64,000 nucleotides of DNA. It comes from Acanthosoma haemorrhoidale (lineage: Eukaryota; Arthropoda; Insecta; Hemiptera; Acanthosomatidae). This document shows, one piece after another, positions 32,290 to 44,200 of this stretch; the stretch's first letter is position 1, and the number at the start of each line of letters is the position of its first letter. The DNA lies in the NCBI GenBank assembly GCA_930367205.1, contig OV884012.1, positions 153,341,405 to 153,405,404 on the forward strand, written 5' to 3'. The notes beneath the pieces were generated by a model. That model saw only the letters and a list, made by a program, of their open reading frames with translations, was not told the DNA's origin and did no database searches. A program made the translations under genes and the position numbers.

Positions 32290-32772
32290 GTATGTTGCAT
32301 TGACACAAAAAAGGTTGTAAACCATGTGTCTGACTCATCGGTGACTCATCCGTTACCTGATCTAGCAATAATGTTATCATATTATGAATAAGGCCAAAGA
32401 GATCAGTGATTTGATGTCCTAGTCAATATGATAGCAAATTATATATTTGTTTATTACCAAACAATTAATTAAAAGCCAGTTACCACCTATGTTTTTCGGG
32501 TTTATTTGATAACAAATATTTGAAAAACATGATATCTTCAATTGAATTTAGATAAGTATTTTCATAAATTCTAGTAATAAAATGGAATCTGTAAATAAAT
32601 TTCCATGATTATAGGCCAAACAAGGGCTTGTAAAATACAGGCAGACAAAAGTAAAAACTAAGGGTTTCCAATTTTAAAAATCAAAAACAAAGGAATCCTG
32701 AAGGTAAAACCAAGAAAGAGTCCAACATTAAGTTCCAGTTACAAAAGTCCTAAGGCAATATGCTTCCTAGTA
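32290..32772 (-). repeat. Module inverted-repeat arm, right copy
   Basis: Reverse complement of about 29440-29960. It ends at 32772, exactly where the cassette sequence of SINA-3 begins (TATAAAGCTATTCCTAG), so the module boundary truncates the SINA-3 upstream region. Confidence 0.65.
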
Positions 32773-33200
32773 TAAAGCTATTCCTAGTAAATACAGACTT
32801 TTTCGTTAGCTCTTTCTAAAAAAAATAGCCAATTCAGAGAAAGAAGTTTGGGATATTCCAATTTATGACGGTAAATCAGGTACCTTCTCCACGGGCAAGG
32901 ATTGAAAACTACTACTAGGTGAAAATGTTTCTTTTCTTCTTACCTTTTTATTGTTATTTTGAGACCTGGGGAATTTCGGCTAAAAGTGGGTGTTCCATCC
33001 ATCAGTTTGAAACGGTTCTCTGGTGAGTGAGCAGTGTCTTGAAAGTGTGTGTGTGCAAGTCCAAGTGAAAATTAATTGTTTGTTCGTTAAATCTTGTTGA
33101 GCGGTTTAGTAAAGAAATTGTACATTCGTATACATCTATTTTGCAGTGCATAAAAACCATTACACGTGTCTTTCATCTTGAAAACTGCAATATTTCCAAA

Positions 33201-34031
33201 ATGCCTTCTTCACATAGGACTAGGCCATTGCGTCCAAGAAGAAGAAGACGTATTTCGAATGCAGTTGTTCCCAGATATGAACGCCAAGAATACCTGTTCG
33301 AGTGTCCTATTTGCAAAGAATGTGTCACACCGCCTATTACTCAGTGCTTCTGCGGTCATATCATCTGCAACCAATGCCGGTTTATCTGTACACTTTGTTT
33401 AGGGTGCGGTGATAAGCTAAGCAGTGCAAGAAATCTGTTCTTGGAAAAACTCGGAAGAACAATGACTTTTCCGTGTTCGTATTCAACCGCTTGCTGCACT
33501 AGGAGATATTCGCTCCAACAAAAATTACTTCACGAAGATATGTGTGGTTTTAAGCAGCACAGTTGCTCAGTGAGACCACTAGCTAACTGTCCTTGGTCCG
33601 GCCGATCGGAGGAGATAGAAACCCATATTTTTCTATCACACAAAACAATTCCCAAGCTCCAGGGAAGAGTAACATGCTTTCAAACGCTAAACACACCGGG
33701 AGCCGACCGTTGGTTAGCGATACAGTCCTGTTTCGGACATATGTTTTTCCTAATTATGAAAAAAAATGAAGCTTTGGACGGAACTGAACAAGTTGGCTGC
33801 AAGGTTCATATTATCGGTTCTCGAAACGAAGCAAATCGTTTTCAATATAAGATCACCATCACAAATGGAATTCTCGTAATCTCTTGGAAGGAGAAAATGA
33901 TGAGTATTCGAGATGCGGCCGACCTAACTGATGAAAACTGTTTTCTTATTCCTCAGAAGCTCGCTCAAAGACTTCAAGTAAATGGTGAGCTGCTTTTTAC
34001 CATCGCCATATTAGAGCGCCTTGCCACCTGA
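33201..34031 (+). CDS. SINA/SIAH-type RING E3 ubiquitin ligase, copy 3
   Basis: 276 residues, with all RING ligands (C35 to C69) and all SIAH zinc-finger ligands kept, including C130. Differences from copies 1 and 2 include Ala27-His28 replaced by Glu-Arg, Val110 to Leu, a Pro to Ser change just after C122, two changes in the GRVTCFQTLN stretch, and an IMKKN segment. The 5'-UTR intron is 33023-33146 with intact GTGAGT and TTGCAG. Upstream homology to the other copies starts only at 32773, leaving about 430 bp before the ATG. Its cassette partner is ankyrin copy B, 6.7 kb downstream and convergent. There is no AATAAA next to the stop. Confidence 0.9.
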   Translation: MPSSHRTRPLRPRRRRRISNAVVPRYERQEYLFECPICKECVTPPITQCFCGHIICNQCRFICTLCLGCGDKLSSARNLFLEKLGRTMTFPCSYSTACCTRRYSLQQKLLHEDMCGFKQHSCSVRPLANCPWSGRSEEIETHIFLSHKTIPKLQGRVTCFQTLNTPGADRWLAIQSCFGHMFFLIMKKNEALDGTEQVGCKVHIIGSRNEANRFQYKITITNGILVISWKEKMMSIRDAADLTDENCFLIPQKLAQRLQVNGELLFTIAILERLAT

Positions 34032-36834
34032 CTATAGAATAACCACATGTATCTATTATTCAATGTCATAATGTTTAATTCTATAAACATTTTAAATGTC
34101 CAAAAAAAGCAGTAGCAAAGATAATCCAATCAATTATTTTTTGTTACCCAACTCTCAAAATCGCTAGTCTAATAACCCCCCCCCCCCACAAAAGATTTAT
34201 TTTTATTATTGAAGTTATTATTATTATTTGTCAAAGGGAAAAAATAGTAACATGGCTAGGATTCAAACCTGATGCGTTCTGATTATTGTTCATAGATACT
34301 GTCATTAGGAAGAATTTGGTAAAAGCTTATTAAGTTCAATCTGATACAAGTTAATAATGTTTAAATTAATTTCAATATCAAAATTAACAATTCATCATGT
34401 GTAATATGAAGTATAAACATTTATAAAGTAGGAATTAAAAAAGAATAATTGTATGTTAGTATAGCTCACTCGCCATGGATTAACTGTCTCTTGAAAAAGA
34501 ATATTTTTAAGGTTTCAATAGTTTTGAGTCTTGATTGAAATTATGTAATTTTTGGTTTGTATTTTTTAATTGGAATTACAAAAGTCTCTTTGTAGTCTAG
34601 CTGTTAGGATGCTGAATTCTAGCTATGGGTACCTGGGTATAATCACTGGCTCACCCTATAGTATTTTCATTAGGGGATCGGTTTGGTTAGGGTAAACTGA
34701 GTCTCATGAAGATAAACAAGTAGCTGCCCAGAATAAAGAAAATTTGAATTTGATTAAGAAAGCAAAATGTAAGGGTGATTGGTAATGGCTAATGCTAATT
34801 TCACTAGCAACTCAGTAACAGGGCCCCCTACCATCTAACTAACTTTGGTCCTACCTCTTTATGGGGAGTTAACATCCTGGAAAGAATTTTTTTTTTAAAT
34901 GCATGCATAAACCAAACATAAATTTAGATGTCACCCCTAGACAAGTAACTTGCTGGGTCCTATTTTTAATGTCATTGAGATAATTATTTAGCTGTTTGAT
35001 AATTAAGAGAAATTACTCATCTTATTTTGTAGAATGTCATTGCTTGGTTGAATCTGATTTTATGGCTGTGTTCTGACTCCTCTCTTATTATAAGAAAATA
35101 AATAAAAAAAGCAAGCCATAGGAGGAATGGTGGAAATTACCTTAAATCTTTCTGTTGACTTGATTACTTGTAAATTAGCCAAATTTTGACAAAATTTCAA
35201 TGTTATGCTCTTAAAGATGAGTAGTGGCTAGTAAGATAGGTCAATAATTACAAGGTGATGTCTTTTTAATGTTGACTATATGCTTTATATATATTTTTTA
35301 CATTGTACCGTATTTATTAGTAGAGTGCATTGATAATATGCGATTTTAACTTAATACAAATCACCTATTTAAACTGTTAGTTATAAGAGTTGTGAATATA
35401 TTTTATTATATAAATTTAATATATAATAAATATTATCGACTTATCAGCCTAGAAAACGAAAATTAAGGTTCTGATATGATATCCTGATAACCAGCTATAC
35501 TGGCACCATATGATTTAGTTCGTAGTAACTATTCGATTTAAATAAAAATCACTAGTAAAGTATTTCCCAAATTTAAGAGATGTCTAATCCTGAAATTGAT
35601 AGGGATGGTAGTTGTAGTGTTAGCTTTAGATGCTCCCCTAGGTCAATTTATACTGAGATTGTATTCTTTTGACAAAACAATACTTGTTATACATAAAATT
35701 TTTCCAAGGATTATGCAAATATTGTGAGCTATTTCATTATAAGCTGTGTTTTTTAAAAATAAATGTTAGTTTTTAAGGTCTCTATAACTAATTGTAAATT
35801 GATTCTTTTATCATCGAGCAATAATAACATAAATCAAAATGTCATGGCTTTTTGATATTCATTTGTTATCAATTCTGCTATGGCTAGTTCATTTCTCTTC
35901 CAAAAATGTAGTTTCTCGTGTATGTATTATGGAGCATTTATATTCAGATTATGTTAGATTTACATTTTGTAAAAATTGTATGGATATGAAATTAGTCACA
36001 AGAGTATAAATAGTATACTTTGTTTCTTATTGATATAATTATTATAGATAACTAACTGTAATATAAGAATTGATTTTGTTATTGTTGTGCAATATTAAAC
36101 TAAATCAAATATCATGATGATTTGATATTCATAGTTTTATATGGTGCTTCTTTTGTTGTAAATTCTGCTAATAGCTGGTTTACCTATTTACTTAATTTAC
36201 CTAAAATTAAAAAATATTGATTTTTTTTGTTAAGGATTATTTTACATATTTATTAACATATGTATTTTTATAAGGAAAGATTTACAATATTTATGTACCA
36301 GATATTTTTATATTTCTATGTCATTTTTGGAATAAAAATATATTTTTAATTTTATATGTAGTTGTTATTTTTATCCTACCTAACATAGGCATTTATACTA
36401 ATTATGTGTTTTGTGTGTAAGACAAAATATTACTAGAAAGCCAGGGCTGGTCGGGTGATCTTCTAACTAGGCCATCCCGGGATCTATATCCTGCCTCATC
36501 TTTTTTCTTTGGTTAATAATTATTAAAACAGTGAGATTACATAAAAAAAAAAAAAAATGAATAAGAAATTGTCAAAACTCATATCATCTGTTAGTTGTTT
36601 TTCTATGGAAAGTATTGCTTGATAAGGATTTTACCACCAGGAGACGAATCTTTATATGGCCAGGGCAAACTCCAAATTTACAGCATACATGTTTTACTTT
36701 TTCACTCACTAACCATGAAAACGTTCTTATCGACTAGGGACATTGGGCTGACCACGCATTTTATAGTATATTTTTATCTTTGTAGAATTTAGACTAAAAT
36801 ATAAAAAAAAAAAATTCCTCCCCAAAATATTTCT
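34032..36834. other. 3' flank of SINA-3, non-coding
   Basis: Collinear with the SINA-4 flank, apart from a ~130-bp replacement near 35401-35430. It includes the tRNA-like relic at 34592-34660, a C homopolymer near 34178, and another tRNA-like stretch near 36439-36500 with a box A-like motif on the minus strand. A 65-codon frame at 36595-36792 recurs in units A and C but has no family match. Confidence 0.45.
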
Positions 36835-37230
36835 ATAAGGGTTTATAATAAGCAGCCACTTGACCATGAAGATGGTTCTGACAGGGTTTCTAAATTAAAT
36901 AAATTACTTTATGTCTTAAATTAAATCCTTGGTGAATGATGGACCATAGATGTAAATATGACTATTGTTTGTATGTGAGTGTAGTAAATAGTCCAACTAT
37001 ATATTTTATTATTTGTAAATGAACTCTTAACCTTTTCAAATAATGATGGTCTTATCACTGATACAAAAAATGAACTATCAAATTAGTTTAAAACAAAGGA
37101 TATGGGTAATATCAAAAACTATATTGGAATTGACATAGATTTCAAACATTAAAAAATTATTGCTAGGAAAAAGATTTGTTTACCCAGCATAAAGAATATA
37201 TTGTCGATCTGACCCAGTGAAATCTATTAC
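36835..37230 (+). mobile_element. Ty1/Copia RT relic (unit B)
   Basis: Same relic as in unit A: KQPLDHEDGSDRVSKLNKLL, mutated FVNE in place of YVDD, and MGNIKNYIGIDIDF. Stops are shared with the other copies. Confidence 0.7.
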
Positions 37231-37329
37231 ATGATTCCTATAGGGTGCACCAACCGAAAATGCTTTTAAGTGTTGGTACCCCCCACCCCCATAGCATCAA
37301 ACTAAACCACTTGTTTTGGGTCAAATCAG

Positions 37330-37440
37330 GCTTGACAGAGAAAAGTAAGTCTATTCAAAGGAATATGTTATTATACTGTTTGGGAGACAAAGGGGTAGAG
37401 CTGCTAACATCATTCGGGTTGAGTAATGCCAAGGTAACCC
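37330..37440 (+). mobile_element. Gypsy-type gag relic (unit B)
   Basis: The open frame around 37360-37440 reads QRNMLLYCLGDKGVELL then TSFGLSNAKV, which fits the gag region of K02A2.6-like Ty3/Gypsy elements. Only about 35 residues match, so this is a fragment. The equivalent in unit C is about 51465-51560; in unit A the centre of the match is replaced. Confidence 0.4.
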
Positions 37441-37623
37441 AGAAATCTACCCTAGTAATCAACCCTTACTGCCCTGCCAATTAGGGAAGGCGGGCTGGAT
37501 ACATTGAGCTGAATGGAGTAATGTGTGTGTTTGGGTGCAGTGGACCTTTTACAGTCTGTTCATCAGCTATCGTTCCTCGACATAACTCCTTGTATGCATC
37601 TTACAAATGGTCGCTTAGACCTA

Positions 37624-37754
37624 CCTATCGCTAAGAAAATTAACAGTTGTAACAGATCACAATACAACATACAGTAATGACAAACCTCATTTCACCTGGC
37701 TCATATTTATGTCAGTAACCACTATGCGATATGTGTTATTCTCCCATGTTTTGG
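37624..37754 (+). repeat. Internal inverted repeat, arm 1 (unit B)
   Basis: Pairs with 39811-39942 in reverse complement. Interior 37755-39810 is in the standard orientation, with a GT microsatellite near 38324-38341. Confidence 0.8.
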
Positions 37755-39810
37755 GATCTTTATGTTTAATCTACATATCATCGGCACAAATCATGTACCA
37801 ATCTATGGCTAAATCAAGATAGTGTTCAGAAGCTTTATTACGTGTTTATTGGACTCTTGCCAAACATATTGAAAAAGAGTTAATGCTGGAAGCTGTAAAT
37901 GTGTTATTTGAGAATAATAAAGGATATCATTGACTCTATTGGACGTTTTTCAGTATTATTAATTATTATCTGCTTCTTTATATACAAGGAATACACAACT
38001 TTTGACAGAGGATAAATGTATGACTTTGAAACAAATTTTAACTGACACAGATTAATTTCTTAGGCCCTAGACAAGAATCGAGTCGTAAACTGGGAAGAGA
38101 GGGGATGAAGAAAAATCATGCTTTAAGAAATCTGAGATTAAGAAATTTGCTCTCTCTGAGTCCTACAGTTGGAATTACTTGCCTTTAAGAAAGATGTGGT
38201 TTCAAAAGACATTTATGCTCAAGTTCAAAAAACTAAAAGGAGTGACTAATTTTGGATTAAAAGTGTTAATTAGGAACTGAATGATTCAGCAATAACATTG
38301 TGTACCAGGTTTGGCTCAACTTGTGTGTGTGTGTGTGTGTGAGCCGCATTCTAAAAAAATGGACTTTATTAAGAGCCGGTAGAGAGATCTTGAGTCACAG
38401 ATGACCGACCAGCATAACAACAACAGGATGATGAGAATCACCTACAACCAGCTTGACTGCAAAGTTGAGGAAGGATCTTAAAAATAAAACGTGCCATTTT
38501 TCTCCATTGAATATTAACCATCATGAACTTAATCCAGTAGCCGTTATGAATTTATATATATTTTTTGTTGATTTTCATGTATTTTGAATATCTTGATAAA
38601 AAAATAATTGATTAATAATTATGTACTCCATTTTACTGGTATCCACCAGTATACCGTATACCAAAGAAACGTTTTAACAAGCAGAGCAGGTAGCTTAGAT
38701 TAATATAGTCCTGGGAGTATTTGGTAGTGGGCGGAAGGGGGAGGGTGATGTAGGGTGTTGCGGTGGCGAGACTCAAGTTTTCTGGCTACAAATGTTTTGG
38801 AATTAAGCTATGGGAAAGTAATTGGAAACCACTTTCTTGGATTGACTCTTGAGGTGTTCGGAAGTCTGCGGAATTTACCTAAAAGAAGATATGCCTTATA
38901 AAATCTTCATAATTTTCTTCAGTAGCGACCAGGAAAGGAAGGTATTCTTCTTTGATACTATTTTTTCATATCTTTAAGCCATTTTGGGCTATAGTCCGAT
39001 ACTACAATCAAAAATGATATACTACCATCTTCAGTTTGAAGAGATGTATTTAATTCAGAGCCTAAGGTAGGTTATGAGTAATTACTTAATCAATTAATCA
39101 ACCCAAATTACCACTCAATTAAAAAAAATTATACAATTATCCAAATATGCACCATTACAGGGAGGTTTCATATCACAACTTACCTTAGCATAATGGAAAT
39201 TGTATTGTTGGGTAATTATGGGCTGAGAAATTAACTGAAAGGACTATAAGAAAAAATATGCTTAAAATAGATACCACATCAAGTGGTTACTACTAAACTA
39301 TCATTTTGATAATAGCAATATAAGTCATTTCTCCTAATTAAATACACTTCTTTATAACTTTTACCATTATTATGTCCTTTTTTCGTCCACCAGAGGCTTA
39401 TTGCAGTCAGATGAAAATATAATTTAGATATTTGTTATGCATTAATATTACCTTTCCATATATAAGGACGTAGGACTTTAAGGGATCACTTTATTAAAAC
39501 AATTTTTCCCTTAGAATGTTGTTTATGATAAAATTAATTTTTGAATTTAAGAAGTTTACTCTCTTAAATGAGAGCCAGGAGAGCAGGAGTGTGATACTAG
39601 TGGTCATAACAATACAATAAGTTTATTTATGCTAGCAACCGTTAATAATATTTTAAAAAAGTGATTTATTCTAATCTTGATAACTTATCGTAAAATTTTT
39701 ATTTTTTTTTCTCATTTGTTAAGAATATTTTATAGAGTTATAAAATAAAAAAAAAAAATATTAGTTGGAAATGTTCTGTAAAATAGTTGATATTGAGGGT
39801 ATATCAGATG
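37755..39810. other. 2.06-kb interior between inverted repeats (unit B)
   Basis: Reverse complement of 10019-12078, with no supported genes. Some positions (for example near 38990-39060) match the flipped right-arm copy better than unit A, hinting at gene conversion. Confidence 0.55.
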
Positions 39811-39942
39811 CCAAAACATGGGAGAATAACATATAACGCATAGTCGTTACTGACATAAATATGAGCCAAGTGAAATGAGCGTTGTCATCATTGTATGTTG
39901 TATTGTGATTTGTTACGACTGTTAATTTTCTAAGCGATAGGT
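39811..39942 (-). repeat. Internal inverted repeat, arm 2 (unit B)
   Basis: Partner of 37624-37754. Confidence 0.8.
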
Positions 39943-40743
39943 GATGTAACAATTGTCCCCCGAGAATGTTGTTTAATATAAAGTTAGTGCTGTAATTTAG
40001 GGAATTTTATTCTGATAAATGAGTCCCAGGATTGCTGGAGTAAAATTGTGAAATTTAGTAGAATAACCAGATGTTTTGTGTTCCTCAAAAATGTTTGAGG
40101 ATCAAATACTGGCCTGTTTTAGGTTTATGTTGGAGGAGCAGAATTACCAGGTAATGTTTCTGATGCTAATAAATAATTTCCCTGTACAATCATATTTGAG
40201 AAATAGCCTTATAATTTCACATTTTAAGACAGCATATGTCACAGTGCACTAAATTGTTAGATATAATTCAATTTTTCAATTCATTATTTAAGCATTTTAT
40301 ATGGTAAGTTATATTTTTTTATTTCCCTTCTTACAATATACTTCATATTGTCATATAAAAATTCTAAATATATTTGAATTATCATATATGTAGTATCATC
40401 TACTGAATGTATCATGCAGTTTTAATAAAGGAATTTAAAAAAAACTTTGTAAGTTTCATTAATTTATTTATTTAGGAATAAAGTGATATATATATTTACA
40501 AATATTGGATGTTTACAGTTATGTACAGTAATATTACAGTCAGAAATATTGAATAAGTTATAAAGTACAAGTTTGTGAAATTCATTAATTTATTTACATA
40601 GGCATAAAATATAGATTTATTTACAATACTATAAAAATCAAAAATATGCAATAAACTCTAAAATAGAAATTTGTTCATTTAGATCTACAATTATAGCTTT
40701 ATTAACAATTATATGCAGTAAAATCACAAATAGAAGCTATTTG
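39943..40743. other. 3' flank of ankyrin copy B, one tandem-repeat unit
   Basis: AT-rich spacer. Only one copy of the ~260-bp 3' repeat (about 40485-40740) is present, against two in A and C. TTTATT (AATAAA on the minus strand) occurs at the expected place just after the stop. Confidence 0.6.
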
Positions 40744-43329
40744 TTAGTTGCTTATAAGTGGTAGCTTGAGTACCTTGAGTACCCAGATGTAGCCCTGCTC
40801 TGCTGCTAAAGCCGCGGGTGTGCTTCGTACCCATTGGCCATCCTCCAAGTGTCTAGCTGTCACCGAAGAATCGGCACCCCAACTCATCAGCAGCACTACC
40901 ATTTCCACATGGCCCATGAGAGCCGCGACATGGAGCGGAGTGTACCCCTTACGTTTCCTTCCGTTCACTTGCGCCCTTTGGCGAAGGAGAACCTTCGCAC
41001 TCTTCACAGATCTGGCCCAGGCAGCATAGGCTAGCGGAGTTTGGCCATCATAATTACACAGGTTCACGTTTGCACCCAAGTCGATCAGCGACTCCACGTC
41101 TTCGGCGCTTCCTCTCTTAGCGGCGTAATGGAGGGCGGTGTTGCCGTTTCCCGTTCTGCTGTGTAGCAGCTCAGGACATTTTTCAACCAATGCCTCCATC
41201 GCTCCTCTAGTAGTGGCCACGTGAAGAGGATTGTTTCCATTGCCGTCAAGTATGGTGGCGGTGGCACCTATCTGGAGGAGAGCTTGTACCGCCTCCTGGT
41301 GGCCTAAAGATGCAGCAAGATGCAGTGGTGTGCTCCTGTTGCATTGGATGTTGGGATCTCCCCTGGCAGCTGCTAGCTCCCTGATGATATCGCCATTGTT
41401 ACTCCTGGCGGCGATGAACAGGGTGGTCTGTCCTGAGCCGTTCTTGACGTTCACGTCCGGTTTCCTCTTTAGCAGGTTTTTCACAGCGTTCTAATTTCCC
41501 CTGCTGACAGCTTCTTGCAGCAATGTCAGAACTCTTTGGCTGATAAGGTTCGGGTTAGGCCTCAACCTTTTAAGTATAATGATAGCTCTCCGTTCACTGG
41601 TGTCCAGCGCTGCGATGACTTCCTCTACAAGTTCTTTGTCTTTCTCTGACATCTCCTGGATCGATGTCACTGGTGCGCATTTTCCCCACCGGTTGAAAAT
41701 GGTGTCGATGGCTTTCAAACTGAATATTTCCATTATCGCCTGCAAACAGAAACAAGAATACGTAATTTCATAACTCCTAAACACTTCATAGCTGTTAGTA
41801 AGAATGGTATTGATATCTATGAATCATAAAGTGATTTAAATTAATTTCACCCACATTGGACATTTACGCTATTGTTCCTGTGGACAATACAACAAAATGA
41901 AACATTGGCAGTGAATTTATAATAATATATTTAGCTCTGATGATGAATATTTCGTTGATGGCTCCGGCCACAATGAGCAGCCATGTATAATCACAAATAC
42001 AAGTATTAACACAACCTTCTCCCAATAATGAAGACTGGTCTCCATAACCTTACTGGATGTCCTTTCCGACCGTTATCCTAGTTTCTTTCAGTGAAGATAT
42101 GTTTAACTGGTTTAGCTTATCCGTCCAATGCCCTAACTACAAATATCAAATATACCACACTGGAACTAACATGTATACCATGTTATGACAAAAGCAAACA
42201 ACCAATTTCCTTATGAATACTCGCTTTGAGTTTTGGAATTGCTTGACAATTTTTAAAATGCTACAGTATAGCATGAGCTTAGTCTAAGCAATTCACAAAT
42301 GCCTGCTGAAAAAAGGCACGAGGAGAGCGTGTTTTAAGGTATTGCTCACCCATTTCTGTGATTTGGACGTGTGAATTATATTTCGAAGTTAAGAGGTTAC
42401 AGAATATAAATAGCAAAGCGGATTTATATAACAACTTCTGAATTTGAATTATAAATAGGACATATACACACATAGTTGGTTTACATTGCAGGCTGACTAA
42501 AATAATTGAGTGTAATACATTTCTCAAAAAAATCAACAAACGAAAATGAAATGAAAAGAAAATCACAAATCAAAATAAATTATACCAATTTACGGTCAAG
42601 CCTAATTTAAACATTTTGATGTTGACTAAGTGTTGCTGTTGACATGTCGTTAGTATAGAAGTAAGGCCAGTTTAAATGATTTTTTGCAATAATAGCCCTC
42701 AAAAATGCCTACATATAATATACACCTTCATTTAGATGGCATACATTTGTTAACATTTTTAACCCCGACTTCTATATTTTATTAAAATATAACGAATTTC
42801 TCGTAATTACTGGTCACTAACTTAAAAAGATGATAGATATCAAAGAAAATAAAAGGAATTAACATCCAAGAACTAATGCAATAATATTCAACCAATTCTT
42901 CATTTCCCAAATCACACTAACGCTATTTAAAGGACAATTTTTCATTCACAATATTCATAATCACAAGCACTATAAAGATTTTTACATTTTAAAAATCATT
43001 TTAGATGACACCTGTTGAGAAAATTCTATTTCTGAAGCTAGTACTAACGTAGATTATTATAGTTGTAATACTATCGCCTGTTTCACTTCTCTAAATCCAC
43101 TAACCTTATTGTATATCCTTTCCGACCTTTATCCTAGTTTCTTTCAGTGAATATATATTTAATTGATTTAGCTTATCCTACAAAGGCCCTAACTACAAAT
43201 ATCAAATATACAGTCCACTTTTTACTATCGCAGTTGACTGAGAACACTCAGATCCACCATCTTAATGGGTTCTTATTTAACGGCACCCTATATAAATATC
43301 AATTGAATAATTAATCAAGAACTTACCAT
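40744..43329 (-). pseudogene. Ankyrin-repeat protein, copy B (single nonsense codon)
   Basis: Two-exon gene on the minus strand. Exon 1 ends at 43327, with the start ATG (43329-43327) as its very last codon, directly before a GTAAGT donor (43326-43321). Exon 2 runs 41739-40744 after a TTTGCAG acceptor, in frame. The TAG at 41493-41491 replaces the leucine at residue 84, so the product would stop before the first complete ankyrin repeat. Everything else, including promoter, splice sites and poly(A) signal, is intact. The protein sequence matches copy A and differs from copy C at several residues. Reinitiation at the ATG 7 nt after the TAG could yield a 246-residue repeat domain; whether that happens is unknown. 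Confidence 0.85.
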
Positions 43330-43418
43330 TGGGATAGATCTAGTAGGCTGTGAGCACTTCTCAAGAGAACTGAACTGTCTGCTAGAAACGGATGCACTGT
43401 CTAGGCTTTCAACACTGG

Positions 43419-43460
43419 ACTGACCGATTTCCGATCAGCTCGCTCCCTCTTTATAATACC
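43419..43460 (-). promoter_or_regulatory. Core promoter of ankyrin copy B (TATA + TCAGT initiator)
   Basis: On the minus strand TATAAA (43455-43450) is followed 34 nt later by the A of a TCAGT initiator (43423-43419). The predicted exon 1 is about 95 nt and ends at the ATG/GTAAGT junction. Upstream lies a G-rich stretch (43513-43555, repeated GGTGGGGATGG on plus). Confidence 0.6.
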
Positions 43461-44200
43461 GTGAGAGGGAGGGGATGAGAAGTTGCTGTTATTGGTTGGG
43501 TATTTTATTAGGGTGGGGATGGAGGCGTGGGATGGATGGAGGGTGGGGATGGAAATATATTAATTCAATATATTTATCTTTTACTAATGATTTTTATTTA
43601 AAGGAAATTGGTGCTATGTCACCGACCAATAGTTTGTCTTCGTCAAGGCATTAAATTACCATATTGGGTATTTAACTTGTATCCTTTTATTATTCCTTCC
43701 TTTCACATTGATCTCGACTTCAAACAATTATTGTCCTATTATTGGAGAGTGCATTTTTCTTTTTAAGGATTTTTCAAATGTTTTTATTTAAAATACCTTT
43801 TTCACTCATAGAAAATGTTGGTGTTTGTTGACACACACATGCCTATATGTTTTATATAATTTTAATGCAATAAACCCGCTCGTTTGTAATTAACTTTGTC
43901 CACAGTAGTCCACAATAAATAGGTGATTACTAAAAAATCTTGCTACGAATATTAATAATATTTATACAAATTGACGAATGAATAATTTTACGAATAAATA
44001 GTTTGCGCCACATTTATGTTCAAATTAAAAAGGGTCATTGTTGAGAAAAAAAAACTTAACAGTTAGTTGCAAGGGATCTGGAGTTTTTGTTATTTTAAAG
44101 TTAATTATTAACATAAGTTCCTGTAACAAAAGTCCTAAGGCAATATGCTTTCTTTTACCCTCTAAAATTAAACCTGTTTCCCGAAAATGTGTTAACTAGA
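43461..44200. other. Upstream region of ankyrin B, non-coding
   Basis: Starts with a GA/GT-rich stretch, then AT-rich DNA. A copy of the GTCCTAAGGCAATATGC module edge sits near 44129, marking the start of the repeat module. No gene seen. Confidence 0.45.
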
